This document shows, one piece after another, positions 39,776-49,600 of a DNA stretch of 64,000 nt (the stretch's first letter is position 1; the number at the start of each line of letters is the position of its first letter). The notes below the pieces were generated by a model that made no database searches, was not told the DNA's origin, and saw only the letters and a list, made by a program, of their open reading frames with translations. Location: positions 59,998,255 to 60,062,254 of the forward strand of contig OZ024933.1 of assembly GCA_964017235.1 (NCBI GenBank). Direction: 5' to 3'. The stretch comes from Sabellastarte sp. h YS-2021 (Eukaryota > Annelida > Polychaeta > Sabellida > Sabellidae). A program made the position numbers and the translations under genes.

Positions 39776-39914
39776 AGCTTACCATGTGGGACTGAATGCT
39801 TTACTGGTTGCCGCGAGGCACAGACGACCAACGCTCGAGAAAAACAAGCATGCAGTTGGTTCGGCCTCATAGGTTGTCGTGACGTCATCACTTCCTGTGT
39901 ATCAGCCTCCTTTT
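39776..39914 (+). repeat. Left inverted terminal repeat of the DIRS-like element
   Basis: 139 bp, beginning AGCTTACCATGTGGGACTGA and ending CAGCCTCCTTTT, identical by eye to the reverse complement of 45838-45976. Outside it lie 17 bp of unique left terminus (39759-39775). The T run at its inner end is longer here (six) than in the right copy (four), which marks where the repeat stops. Confidence 0.95.
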
Positions 39915-40183
39915 TTCGTTGGTCGCCGCCATATTGGATGCTCTGCTAAGTTTTCAAAGCTGTTTTCTATTATATCTCTGGATATATTGTTTGTCATTCG
40001 TCCATAATTCGGCTTTTCCTTTATTTAGCAGTATAGAATCTTATACCCAATTTTCAGCACTTCCGGTGCTGTATTTTGTCAGTTTTTTAACGTCTTCTTA
40101 ATTCACGTGTTGTGTGCTCGCCACTACACTAGTACTGCTCGAATCTACGGTTCGGAGTATTTCATATTTTATTGCATTAAAAC
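39915..40183 (+). promoter_or_regulatory. Leader between left terminal repeat and gag
   Basis: 269 bp without a conserved frame, slightly GC-richer than the flanks, leading to the gag ATG in context AAAACATGGCC. It presumably holds the transcript leader. No TATA box or initiator can be assigned from sequence alone. Confidence 0.4.
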
Positions 40184-42280
40184 ATGGCCACCGCCCACCA
40201 GTCTTCTAAAGATAAACCCAGATCCAGCAAATGCAATCATTTCTGTCAGCCATTCGACAGTCATGGCTATTGCCCCTCCTGCAGAGATGCAGGGAAGGGC
40301 GATGATCTGTGTGTTACAAAAGCTGGTACTTGTCAAATCTGTGCGTCTTTCACAGACGAACAGTCCACTAAAATTGCTAATAGAAGACGATACAAGAAAA
40401 AACATCCCACTTCACAGGCATCGGACAAAGATCGGGACGAGGTACTTGGCGATTCTTTTGAATCGTTTTCTGGATCGCAAGCCGAACTTGAGGCTGCGGC
40501 CGATCATTTGTTTACTTCACCTCCACGTCCCAGACCCTTATCTTTCGATCCTTTGCCTCTTACTACACCAGGGCGTACTGTTCCTCCCACTCCCAGTACA
40601 GCCTTACATCATAAAGTCCATTCTTCTGTAGAAAAGTCTTTGGACCACAAATTTGATCAGAAATTTGGTGTTTTTCAAGCCAACATCTATGATGCCCTTA
40701 AATCCATGCGTGAAGATTTCCTAAAATCTCAACAAGGGCTGGCTGATAAGATCGCCTCTTCGGCTGTTCGCACCGAACCTCAGACCTCTGTCAGTGCTTC
40801 AGAACCCATGGATATTGAATATGGCCCTTCTCTTCCTCCTCGCCTTCAGGCCGAGCAAGGTTCGGACGTTCGTCTTAGCTCTTCCGAACAGACACAGTCT
40901 GTTCGCCCCAAGACGTCCACTCACAAGGTTAGCCATGCTCCAATCTCAGGTTCGGGATCTGATTCCGATCATGATCGCCCTTCATATTCTAGACCTAAAA
41001 AGCACTCTGACAAGTCTAAACATAAGTCAAGGTCCGCATATTTGCCCTCATCGTCAGGGGAGGATCAGTCCCCTAGACGTAGACACAGGTCTCCCAAGCC
41101 CCAGAGAATGGCCTCTGATGATCAGGAACATCCTCAAATTGACCTTGATCCGCCCTACTATAGGGATGTGGCTCTGGCTGACATCCCAAATCAATATGCG
41201 GAGGAGGTAGATACTTTTCGACGTATCCTCAAATTACCTGATCCGAGGGATTCAGTCCCCAGACCTGCTACTGCTATCATAGGTATCGATGACGAGGTGG
41301 CCGTCCAAGAGCTGAGACCTACGGGTCCATCAGCTATGTTGCCCCTCAACTCTGGTATAAGAGATGCCTTTGACAAATTCAACAATGACCTTATGGCTGC
41401 AAACCTGGCAGAGGGCAAATACCCAAAGCCCCCCCCCCCCCCTTCCACTTCTAAGTGGTACAAGGTTGGACAACCTTGTTTTTCAGAGAAACTCCAAGAT
41501 TTAAATGCAGACTTTGCCAAGATCTGTATATCTCCTAAACCTTCGGGGGCCCCTTTAGGCAAGGTCCCACTCTCTGTCCTCAAGGACTTAGAACAACAGG
41601 CAAGGTACAATCTAACCACATTGAATTTCACGACCACTTTTGCCAAGACATCCTCCTCCTGCAACTCTACCATGAGGAGGTGTCGTTATGGACTAAAAGA
41701 AACCTTCAAGAAGGTCAAGTCCCAGGTCAGGAAAGGTGCCGACCCTGAAAAAGCAGTAAAACGTGGTTATGATGAGGCCTATGACTACTTTGATCTCTGG
41801 GAGAAGACCCTCACTATTCAACATAAGGCCATAACCTGCCTGAGCAAATCCCTTGCCCATATTTTACAAAGGGAACTTTACACAATGGCAACTTCCGGCT
41901 TGCTTAGACGCGAAGCCGAAATGTCCCATCTGCAGCCACAATTAGGGGAAACCAGACGTCAAGAGCTCAGGAATTCCTCTCTCTGGACTCGTTCCCTGTT
42001 CAACTCCCAGTCAGTGAAGGAAGGCGAGGACTTCCTTCTCAAAAAAGGCACCTCAAAAGATGCTCAGGGTTTCGGACCCTACCAAAATAAGCCCTTTCGT
42101 GGTTCCCACCACAATAAGAGAAGAGGCTCCTACAGGAAACGCCCCTTTGGGGGCAATTCCTCCCAAAGCAGCAACTATTCGTTTCCCTCTTCTAGAGGAA
42201 AACCAAACTTCAGAGGCTCCAGGGGTCGTTTTCGACCCCACAACAAAGGAAAAGGGCGTGGAAACCCCTCTTCCCAATGA
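40184..42280 (+). CDS. gag: DIRS-like element ORF1, gag-like protein
   Basis: 698 codons from ATG 40184, in good context, to TGA. Near the N terminus is a cysteine cluster C17-x3-C21-x8-C30-x2-C33-x9-C43-x6-C50-x2-C53 with interspersed histidines, probably zinc-binding. Then come a low-complexity Ser/Pro/Arg region (about residues 230-310, with RRRHRSPKP), a Pro run (near residue 420), an alpha-helical middle part (about 430-590) and a basic Gly/Arg/Ser tail (about 620-695, RGSRGRFRPHNKGKGRG). Such a nucleic-acid-binding, disordered gag is usual for DIRS elements, where it should package the RNA. The last 221 nt overlap ORF2 in another frame. A C homopolymer at 41430-41442 lies in the frame. 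Identity as gag rests on position and composition; I cannot show homology. Confidence 0.88.
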   Translation: MATAHQSSKDKPRSSKCNHFCQPFDSHGYCPSCRDAGKGDDLCVTKAGTCQICASFTDEQSTKIANRRRYKKKHPTSQASDKDRDEVLGDSFESFSGSQAELEAAADHLFTSPPRPRPLSFDPLPLTTPGRTVPPTPSTALHHKVHSSVEKSLDHKFDQKFGVFQANIYDALKSMREDFLKSQQGLADKIASSAVRTEPQTSVSASEPMDIEYGPSLPPRLQAEQGSDVRLSSSEQTQSVRPKTSTHKVSHAPISGSGSDSDHDRPSYSRPKKHSDKSKHKSRSAYLPSSSGEDQSPRRRHRSPKPQRMASDDQEHPQIDLDPPYYRDVALADIPNQYAEEVDTFRRILKLPDPRDSVPRPATAIIGIDDEVAVQELRPTGPSAMLPLNSGIRDAFDKFNNDLMAANLAEGKYPKPPPPPSTSKWYKVGQPCFSEKLQDLNADFAKICISPKPSGAPLGKVPLSVLKDLEQQARYNLTTLNFTTTFAKTSSSCNSTMRRCRYGLKETFKKVKSQVRKGADPEKAVKRGYDEAYDYFDLWEKTLTIQHKAITCLSKSLAHILQRELYTMATSGLLRREAEMSHLQPQLGETRRQELRNSSLWTRSLFNSQSVKEGEDFLLKKGTSKDAQGFGPYQNKPFRGSHHNKRRGSYRKRPFGGNSSQSSNYSFPSSRGKPNFRGSRGRFRPHNKGKGRGNPSSQ

Positions 42281-44282
42281 CTCCTATCAAGCCTCAATCA
42301 ATCCACCAGTAGGAGGTCGCCTCCGTTCTTTCAGGAGAGACTGGAACGCAAACAATTGCTCAGCCAACGTGTTAAATATCATCACCAATGGCTACGTTCT
42401 GCCATTCCTCTCAAGGCCAAACTTGATAAGATTTCCTCTGATTGTGTCAGAGTACAAGGCCCCTCAAAAAGACCAAGCCTTGGCCGATTGCATCCAGTCT
42501 CTCCTGTTAAAGAACGCTATTGAAAGGGTGGAAAATGTAAAATCTCTCGGGTTTTACAGTCGCCTCTTTCTTGTACCCAAGCCTCACCAAAGGTGGAGGC
42601 CAGTAATAGACCTAAGCAGGCTCAACACTTTTCTACACGTAGAAAAGTTCAAAATGAAAACGCCAGAGTCCATCAGGACTTCTCTGATTCCGGGGGAATG
42701 GGTAGCGTCAATAGACCTGTCGGACGCTTACCTCCACATCCCCATCCATCCAAACTCAAGGAAGTATCTAAGATTTTGCCACAGGTCACAGGTGTTCCAG
42801 TTCACCTCGCTCCCATTCGGACTAGCCACAGCCCCCCAGGTATTCACCATGGTCGTCAAAGAAGTGAAGCTCATGGCCCTCAGCAGAGGACTCAGACTTC
42901 ATCAATACCTGGACGACTGGCTGATCAGGTCTCAGTCCCAGGAGGAAGCATTAGTGAACACTCGGACAGTGGTAGATCTCACCCAGTCCTTGGGATGGAT
43001 CTTAAACCAAGAGAAATCAGAACTGAAACCAACTCAGGTGTTCTCGTTCGTGGGCTACGAATACCACCTAGATTCAGCCCTTGTAAAACCCACTCAAGAG
43101 AGATGGCTCAAACTTCAGGATTTGATCCTACGACTCAAGTCGAAACATGTTTTGACTGCAAGATGTTTGATGTCTCTAATTGGGTTGCTAGCCTCAACGG
43201 AGAAGATGGTCCCGGAGGGACGCCTTCACATGAGACCGTTTCAGTTTCACCTGAAAGAGCACTGGAAATTTCCTCAGTCGCTGGACAGCCTCCTTCCCTG
43301 GACAGAAGTCATTTCTGCTCATCTGGACTGGTGGCAGAATCCTGCAAAGGTGATGATAGGCGCCGACCTTCATCCCAAAGACCACAGTATCCAACTCTTT
43401 ACAGACGCCTCAAACGAAGGCTGGGGCACTCACTTAGAACAAAGTTCTACAAAAGGTCTGTGGTCACCTCAGGAAAAAGGACTTCACATAAACGTCCTAG
43501 AATTGAAAGCTGTCTTTCTGGCTTTGAGACACTTCAAAGACCAGTGTCAGGACCAAACAGTGCTAGTTGCCACGGACAACTCAACTGTGGTAGCTTATAT
43601 AAACAAACAAGGGGGAACACACTCGGCGGAGATGTGCGCACTCCTGTGGAGACTCATGACCTGGTGCCACCACTATCACATAATCTTGAAAGCCAGACAC
43701 ATTCCAGGGTGCCTGAATGTGATGGCCGACCTACTTTCCAGGTCGAACCAGGTTCAGTCGACCGAATGGTCACTCCATCCACAGGTGTTCAAACAGATCT
43801 GCCGAAAGTGGTTCACTCCCCACGTGGACCTTTTTGCCACTCATCTGAACCACAAGCTCCCTCTGTACGTGTCTCCTATCCCAGACCCCCAGGCCTGGGA
43901 CATAGATGCTCTAAACATAGACTGGACGGGTCTCACTGCTTATGCTTACCCTCCAACGGCTCTCCTTTACAGGGTCATCCAAAAAATCAGGCAATGCACC
44001 TGCCTGATCATTCTAATAGCCCCAGGCTGGCCAGGGATGCCCTGGTTCTGGGACCTAGTGCAGCTCTCAACAGAGATCCCTCTACAACTCCCGGTGTCGA
44101 CAACACTCCTCAAGCAGTCCCACAACTTCGTGTTCCACAGGAACAAGGCTTCTCTGTGGAAGTGGCAGAGAGAATTGCTGCACCTCAGCGGTCTTCAACA
44201 AGGAACATCTACAAATCAAAGTGGGCCCTATTTGAAAAATGGTGCAGAGATAATTCGGTGGATTTCTCCTCACCATCTGTGA
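42060..44282 (+). CDS. pol: DIRS-like element ORF2: reverse transcriptase / RNase H / methyltransferase-like domain
   Basis: 740 codons in the frame +1 relative to gag. Homology starts near residue 85, so the first part overlapping gag is probably not functional on its own. RT: conserved VPKPHQRWRPVIDLSRLN, motif A IDLSDAYLHIPIH (D219), LPFGLATAPQVF, and motif C YLDD at residues 283-286. RNase H: TDAS (D449), LELKA (E481), ATDNS (D506) and MADLLSR (D557), the full D-E-D-D set. C-terminal part: VDLFAT (589), YAYPP (628-632) and APGWPGMPWFWDL (654), resembling the Dam-type methyltransferase-like domain of DIRS elements, with YPPT where phage enzymes have NPPY. It copies the element RNA to DNA. 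How it is translated (frameshift or internal start) is not visible. No frame breaks were seen. Confidence 0.97.
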   Translation: MLRVSDPTKISPFVVPTTIREEAPTGNAPLGAIPPKAATIRFPLLEENQTSEAPGVVFDPTTKEKGVETPLPNDSYQASINPPVGGRLRSFRRDWNANNCSANVLNIITNGYVLPFLSRPNLIRFPLIVSEYKAPQKDQALADCIQSLLLKNAIERVENVKSLGFYSRLFLVPKPHQRWRPVIDLSRLNTFLHVEKFKMKTPESIRTSLIPGEWVASIDLSDAYLHIPIHPNSRKYLRFCHRSQVFQFTSLPFGLATAPQVFTMVVKEVKLMALSRGLRLHQYLDDWLIRSQSQEEALVNTRTVVDLTQSLGWILNQEKSELKPTQVFSFVGYEYHLDSALVKPTQERWLKLQDLILRLKSKHVLTARCLMSLIGLLASTEKMVPEGRLHMRPFQFHLKEHWKFPQSLDSLLPWTEVISAHLDWWQNPAKVMIGADLHPKDHSIQLFTDASNEGWGTHLEQSSTKGLWSPQEKGLHINVLELKAVFLALRHFKDQCQDQTVLVATDNSTVVAYINKQGGTHSAEMCALLWRLMTWCHHYHIILKARHIPGCLNVMADLLSRSNQVQSTEWSLHPQVFKQICRKWFTPHVDLFATHLNHKLPLYVSPIPDPQAWDIDALNIDWTGLTAYAYPPTALLYRVIQKIRQCTCLIILIAPGWPGMPWFWDLVQLSTEIPLQLPVSTTLLKQSHNFVFHRNKASLWKWQRELLHLSGLQQGTSTNQSGPYLKNGAEIIRWISPHHL

Positions 44283-45199
44283 AGCAAATCTCAGATTTCT
44301 TTATGTATCTGTACCAAGACCTAAACAGGCGCCCCTCTACCATTGATGGTTACAGGACAGCTATTGTTGACACTCTGGGCCCTACGGCCCAGCATATTGC
44401 CCATAATGAGGACCTTCACAGGTTGCTCTCCAGTTTTCACAGGGATCGCCCCAAGAGTTCCAGAAACCTTCCTCAGTGGAACCTATCTGTTGTCCTCAAT
44501 GAGCTCACAAAAGTGCCCTTTGAGCCTATGAAAGACACAGACCTCAAACATCTCACTCTCAAGACTGCTTTCTTGCTAGCTCTGGCCTCCGGCAAGCGCC
44601 GCAGTGAAATCCACGCCTGGGTCGCAAACAAAGTATCTAATCTAGGCCAATGGGAAAAGGTAGCCTTGTTCCCTTCATCAGATTTTATAGCCAAAAACCA
44701 GCTAGCAAGAGAAGGTTCTCAAAGTGTGTCTCCGGTGACTATTCCTGCCTTGACTACCATTGTAGATAGACAATTCAAAGAAGACAGGACCTTGTGTCCT
44801 GTACGGGCTTTGAGGTACTATCTGGACCGAACCAAGGACCTGAGAGGGTCCCGGTCTCTTCTTTTCATCTCCTTCAAGAAAGGACATACCTCAGATATCA
44901 GACCCGCTACTCTCTCTTCATGGTTGAAACAAACCATTCTACTTTGTTATAAGCAAGCAGACCAGCAAGCCTTGGACTTAGTCCAAGTTAAAGCGCATGA
45001 CATTAGGGCCTTCGCAGCCTCTAAGGCTTTTTACGGTGGGGTATCGGTGGACCAGATCATGCAAGCGTGTCACTGGAAAGCTCACAACACGTTTACCAAT
45101 TTTTATCTAAAAGACCTTACTTGGTCGGACAACGACAACAACATGTATCTGGGACCAGTAGTAGCGGCTCAACAGGTCCTAGACCCTTCTCCTCAGTGA
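44102..45199 (+). CDS. DIRS-like element ORF3, tyrosine recombinase
   Basis: The frame is open from 42593, but conserved protein begins about 44102-44160, so I give the supported part (about 365 codons). The N-terminal part (KSKWALFEKWC, RRPSTIDGYRTAI) is the core-binding-like helical domain. The catalytic residues of the family are present: R in GKRRSEIHA (codon at 44597), H-x-x-R in HDIRAFAAS (44996 and 45005), H in CHWKAHNTF (45071) and the nucleophile Y in NFYL (45104). It joins the circular cDNA intermediate to the target, explaining the lack of target duplication. It overlaps ORF2 by about 180 bp in the -1 frame and ends at TGA before the 3' region. The translation start is unknown; the first downstream Met in frame is at 44303, too late to keep the whole domain. 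Confidence 0.96.
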   Translation, partial: NTPQAVPQLRVPQEQGFSVEVAERIAAPQRSSTRNIYKSKWALFEKWCRDNSVDFSSPSVKQISDFFMYLYQDLNRRPSTIDGYRTAIVDTLGPTAQHIAHNEDLHRLLSSFHRDRPKSSRNLPQWNLSVVLNELTKVPFEPMKDTDLKHLTLKTAFLLALASGKRRSEIHAWVANKVSNLGQWEKVALFPSSDFIAKNQLAREGSQSVSPVTIPALTTIVDRQFKEDRTLCPVRALRYYLDRTKDLRGSRSLLFISFKKGHTSDIRPATLSSWLKQTILLCYKQADQQALDLVQVKAHDIRAFAASKAFYGGVSVDQIMQACHWKAHNTFTNFYLKDLTWSDNDNNMYLGPVVAAQQVLDPSPQ

Positions 45200-45670
45200 T
45201 GTCTTCTTCGGAAACAAAAGGGAGGGGCATGTCCGCTACAGCTAAGCCTTCAGGAGTCTCCCCAGGTCTAGGTATAAGCTACCTCATCAGGGTGTTACAG
45301 GTAAGGTCTCACATATTAAATTTACATTAACTTTAAATTCTTGGGACCATAAGGTTGTCTTATAAATAAGGTTGCAAATAGCAATTCTCGAACCTTGACC
45401 TCATTTCTGACGTCATAGCCCTTAGGGGTTCTTCCTATCTGTGTACTCCGGGTACACAATCCTCCTTCCAAACACCCTACAGTGTACGACACTGTGTATT
45501 CTCATCAGGTTTTTGGCTCTTTACAAGTCCGACCTTCAGGATTGGGACTCTGTAAACGGGACTCAGACTGGAAATTTTTTGAAACTATTTTTTATTACTC
45601 TCAATTCGAGAAAAACAACATTCAGACCTTCCAGTCTCAGCTGTAATCCCGCCACCGGGCGGTTGAATTC
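45200..45670 (+). other. DIRS-like 3' non-coding region
   Basis: This lies between the recombinase stop and the internal complementary region. Small frames here are incidental. GACGTCATAGCC (45410) and the moderately GC-rich composition match the rest of the element rather than the flanking satellite. Confidence 0.7.
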
Positions 45671-45774
45671 AGCATTCAGTCCCACATGGTAAGCTATTGT
45701 AGCGCAATAAAATTGAAAATTTTAATTACTTAAATGTAGCTTTTATAAGCTACAAGCTTACCATGTGGGACTGA
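45671..45774 (+). repeat. Internal complementary region (ICR) of the DIRS-like element
   Basis: Positions 45671-45712 are the exact reverse complement of the left end 39759-39800 (42 nt). Positions 45713-45774 are the exact reverse complement of the right end 45957-46018 (62 nt). The junction 45712/45713 therefore represents the joined termini of the circular form. In the DIRS1 model the ICR is the template that lets the incomplete ends be joined into a circle. An AATAAA hexamer (45706-45711) lies inside it and may serve as polyadenylation signal. Confidence 0.96.
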
Positions 45775-45837
45775 GAAGAGTCCCACCCTACCTCCCCGCT
45801 GTATTACAGCTGAGGGGACATGGGTTTAATCTCAACG

Positions 45838-45976
45838 AAAAGGAGGCTGATACACAGGAAGTGATGACGTCACGACAACCTATGAGGCCGAACCAACTGC
45901 ATGCTTGTTTTTCTCGAGCGTTGGTCGTCTGTGCCTCGCGGCAACCAGTAAAGCATTCAGTCCCACATGGTAAGCT
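45838..45976 (-). repeat. Right inverted terminal repeat of the DIRS-like element
   Basis: 139 bp, the reverse complement of 39776-39914 with no difference found by eye. It is followed by a 42-bp unique right terminus (45977-46018) containing a hairpin, TGTAGCTT and AAGCTACA separated by ATAA. Confidence 0.95.
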
Positions 45977-46018
45977 TGTAGCTTATAAAAGCTACATTTA
46001 AGTAATTAAAATTTTCAA

Positions 46019-46677
46019 ATTTAGAGTATTCTGTTTAAATAGGTTGTTCATATACTTATGGGTCAGCTATAACTTAGTGAAACTGTAGACCTATAGCTCA
46101 TTGCATAGTTGAGCAATACCTACTTTTAGGTTTTCACTGTTCAGTAAATCAGTTGTAACTTGAAAATTATTGCATTTACAGTATTTCATTTAAATATGTT
46201 ATCAACCTACTTTTGAGTCAGCTATAATATATTAACATTGCAGACCTGTAGCTCCTTGCATAGCTGAGTAATAGCTATTTTCAGGTTCTCCCTGTTGAGT
46301 AAATCAGTTGTACCTTGAAAACTATTGCATTTACAGTTGCTGTATTTCTTTAAATGTGGTATTCACCTACTTTTGCGTGAGCTATACCATATTAAAATTG
46401 CAGCCCTTTAACTGATTGCATAGCTGAGCAAAAGCTACTTTGAGATTCTCACTGTTGAGTAAATCAGTCGTAACTCGAAAACAATTGCATTTATAGTATT
46501 TTGTTTGAATATGTTTTGAACCAACTTTTTACACCTTAACAGTTACCTTGATACTTTAATTTTGAGTATCATTTGCAGCCCACAACTTTTGTGTCCTTTT
46601 CTTCTGTCACTTCTACTCTGAAACTCAAAACACACTGTCAGCTGACACACAGTCCGTTCATGGGCACTGATTGCTTG
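46019..46677 (+). mobile_element. Helitron-like element H, right part with 3' terminus
   Basis: It resumes the interrupted 155-bp repeat at ATTTAGAGTATTCTG and runs about three monomers to 46520. Then comes GTCAGCTGAC (46637-46646), a degenerate hairpin AGTCCGTTCATGGGCACT (46651-46668) and a CTTG end (46674-46677) before TTT. The orphan end at 50458-50613 has the same order with a perfect hairpin. With 39005-39758 it makes one element of about 1.4 kb. Confidence 0.75.
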
Positions 46678-49600
46678 TTTATACCCATATTTGCAGAATG
46701 TTTATCTTCAAACATTTCCAAACAAAGGTGGTGGTGAGCAATAATAGGGGACTTTACAGGACTTAGTCAAAAGTTGCCCCACTTGCAATGCCAAAAAGTA
46801 AGAACTGAATGAGGGCACAATTTAGAAGCCACTATCTTACAATTTTAGGTATAAAAGTAATATTTTCATTAGTGAACAACCTCAAAAGATATTGAATTTG
46901 ACCTCTAACCCCAATTGAGCTTAATATTGCTAAGCAAATATGCCAAAGTTCATTTATCATTAAATAAATTTAACAGTATATAATTGTATAAAACATTTTA
47001 AGAAGCTTCTATAATAAATGATTTTCGTACCCATCATTTTTTATCCTTTGTGAAACGTTTCCTTTCAAACGTTAAATAACTTTGTAAAACTTTAAAATGT
47101 TTACTGGGTTCTTGGAATAAATTTACTAATAATGAAAATTTAGATTCAGTCCCAGTTGTCTTGCCAAAAGTCTAAGGCACAAAAGAGTTAAATTTTATCA
47201 CAATGTCTGATAAGAATCTAAGTATTCTGATTTCTGGACAAGCTATTGCCAGAAGGGTGAGTTTCTGTCATTCTTTGCCCTGACCTGTCACTCGGGATTT
47301 ATTGGTTGGGAGTTCATATTAATCAAAAAGTGACTCCTATGTGAGGCACTGTCCCTATAAATAACCTTTGCAGAGAAAATGATGAAAAGAAAAGACTCCT
47401 GTAACCAGTGTATGAAATTAACACAGACCCCCCTACCACCCTACCACCACCGCCCCCTCCCCCCCCACCCGCCCTTGAAGCTGGAAACTATTCTCAGGAA
47501 CCTGTCATCTTCTACAGTTACAGGTCAAAAAGAAAATTGTTCATATAGTTTTTCTATAATCGTTGAAATTATTTTGGCACTAGTGCCAACACAACAGACA
47601 ATTTCTTGCCATTATAGAAAATAACATTATAACAAATATTCTTTAGCACTTGCCACTTGGTCAGTTTTTTGGAACTCACTGTAGATTTAACCTACAATGA
47701 AAATATGGACTGGCGACTTTTGCTAAGGAGCTGTAACACTTTTGAGTGGCAAGTCGAGTATACCTGGAAAGTTTTCCAATAAACTTTATATACTGCCTGT
47801 ATTTCCTTAAATTTTTGTCTCTCATGATATACAAAGTTTCTCTTCATTTATTATTAGTAAATAACTTAAATTTGTAATTTAGTATTTTGGAGTGTCATAA
47901 TATTACAACCATGATTATTTTCCCACAGAATCAAGTGTAGGTGTGTATTTGTATTTTTATAATCTGTCTCTCAATACTGTCTGCTCTCCGTCACAGCCAG
48001 TGTATTTTAAGCATTTATTCCTTATGATCCATTGGCAAGTTTTTAACACCTGACCGGTTGCAGGAACGGCTCTTTGCAGTCAATGTATCTTCTTTCAAAC
48101 TCAATAAATATACTCTTAAATTTATTGAGTTCAGAAGCACATTATATTCTTAATCAAACTTGAAAGTTAATATATATATCGAGTTTAAATTCCTATCTTG
48201 CCCTAATATTATTCCATAGTTTTGACATACTCATCATAAATGTTAGATAGAATAACTAATAGACTACAGCAAAGTTTGCACAACAAAAGTTAAGTGACTC
48301 ATTGAAAAGCCTCATTTTTTCAAGTTATAATTGAAATCATTCAAACAAATATTTACAAGGCAAGATACTTACAACATCTTGGAAAAAATGTACCACACAT
48401 GACGTCAATGTGTCAGTTTCCACTACTCTAGAAAGATTACCACAGTGACAAATTTTGTACTTTCAATCGATCTATTATACTATGAAACTTTGCCTTCAGG
48501 CCAATGGGTAGCTACCTTATTCTTAAGTTGAAATGAATGATTTAATATTATATTGCAAGAGATAAATCCCCCAAATACTTAAGATTTTACCTCTGTCAAA
48601 AAAAACAGAAGACTTTAATGGAAAGTTAGTTGCCAAACAAATGTTGGAAGCTTTATATCCTTAATTTTTCTTAAGATTTTACCATTCATTTCCATCTTAA
48701 GTTCTAAGGGGTCATAATGGTACGACTTAGAATGTAAATTTATTGGTTACTTTGGAGCCCCCATTATAGCAACCAAAAACGAAGGGCTTGATGGATTAAG
48801 AAACTGTGTTGACAGGATACAGCCTAGCAGGCTGCACTGCCTCACATCAATCAACTTGCAGAGAGTCGGAAAAGTGATATTCACTGCAACCTGTTAAAAT
48901 CTGCTACGGAGGAAAGTCTTTCATAATTTTATGTTGAAGATTAATGGGCATTTGTATGATCTGATGTCAAATTTATTTGACGAAAAATAATTTCTGTAAT
49001 ATATATTTGATACCTTTGGTCTAAGTTTTTGACCAGTTGCCATTCCTATGGCAAATTTCATATACTGTGGTGAATATCACATTCAAATTACTTTGATTTG
49101 TTTTCTTCTTTTACATCAGAAAAGTTTTTCTTTCTCTGTGTTGTAGCTTTAATAGGAAAGTTAATCTAGTGATGATTCTATGAAAAAAAGCACTGGTTAT
49201 AAGAGAAGACATAAACTGCTATAATTTGATTCTAAATGAGTAGGAATCTTTGTTTTGGTTTGATAATTGATAAAATTACAGCGAAATATACATTAAGTTT
49301 TAATATTCAATTTAAGACATGATATTTAAATGCACTACTGCTTGGTTGGTAAAATAAATTTAGCATGATAAAAGATAAATAACAGCTGTACACTGTATTA
49401 CCTCCATAAAAATTATTTGTATCCACCAGATGCATCGGGTGTATACTTTGGTTTAGCATTCACAACGCAACGGCTACTGTAATTAGACAGATTTTGATGT
49501 TCACGCTCTCAGCAAAAAACCAGACCAGTTAGCTTCACCAAATTTACAGGATATCTTCATGGGGAGGTAAGCTTCTCTGCAGTTGAAATTAACCTCATTC

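Larger units (their letters stand above)
39759..46018 (+). mobile_element. Complete DIRS-like tyrosine-recombinase retrotransposon, 6260 bp
   Basis: All parts of a DIRS1-type element are present. There are inverted terminal repeats at 39776-39914 and 45838-45976, three overlapping long open frames (gag, RT/RNase H with methyltransferase-like tail, tyrosine recombinase), and an internal complementary region at 45671-45774. The termini are fixed in two independent ways. First, the internal region is the exact complement of 39759-39800 and 45957-46018 joined. Second, the flanking 155-bp repeat is restored exactly when 39759-46018 is removed. There is no target duplication, as expected for recombinase-mediated insertion of a circular intermediate. 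Open frames and perfect terminal repeats suggest a recent insertion. Confidence 0.96.

Noticed and set aside
40107-40631. 174-codon frame overlapping the start of gag
   Set aside because: It is a shadow of the gag frame with no domain of its own and starts before the better-placed gag ATG.
42593-44100. Upstream half of the long frame that ends in the tyrosine recombinase
   Set aside because: This part overlaps the well-conserved RT/RNase H frame and its peptide looks like an out-of-frame shadow (Ser/Pro/His/Arg-rich); only the part from about 44102 is supported.
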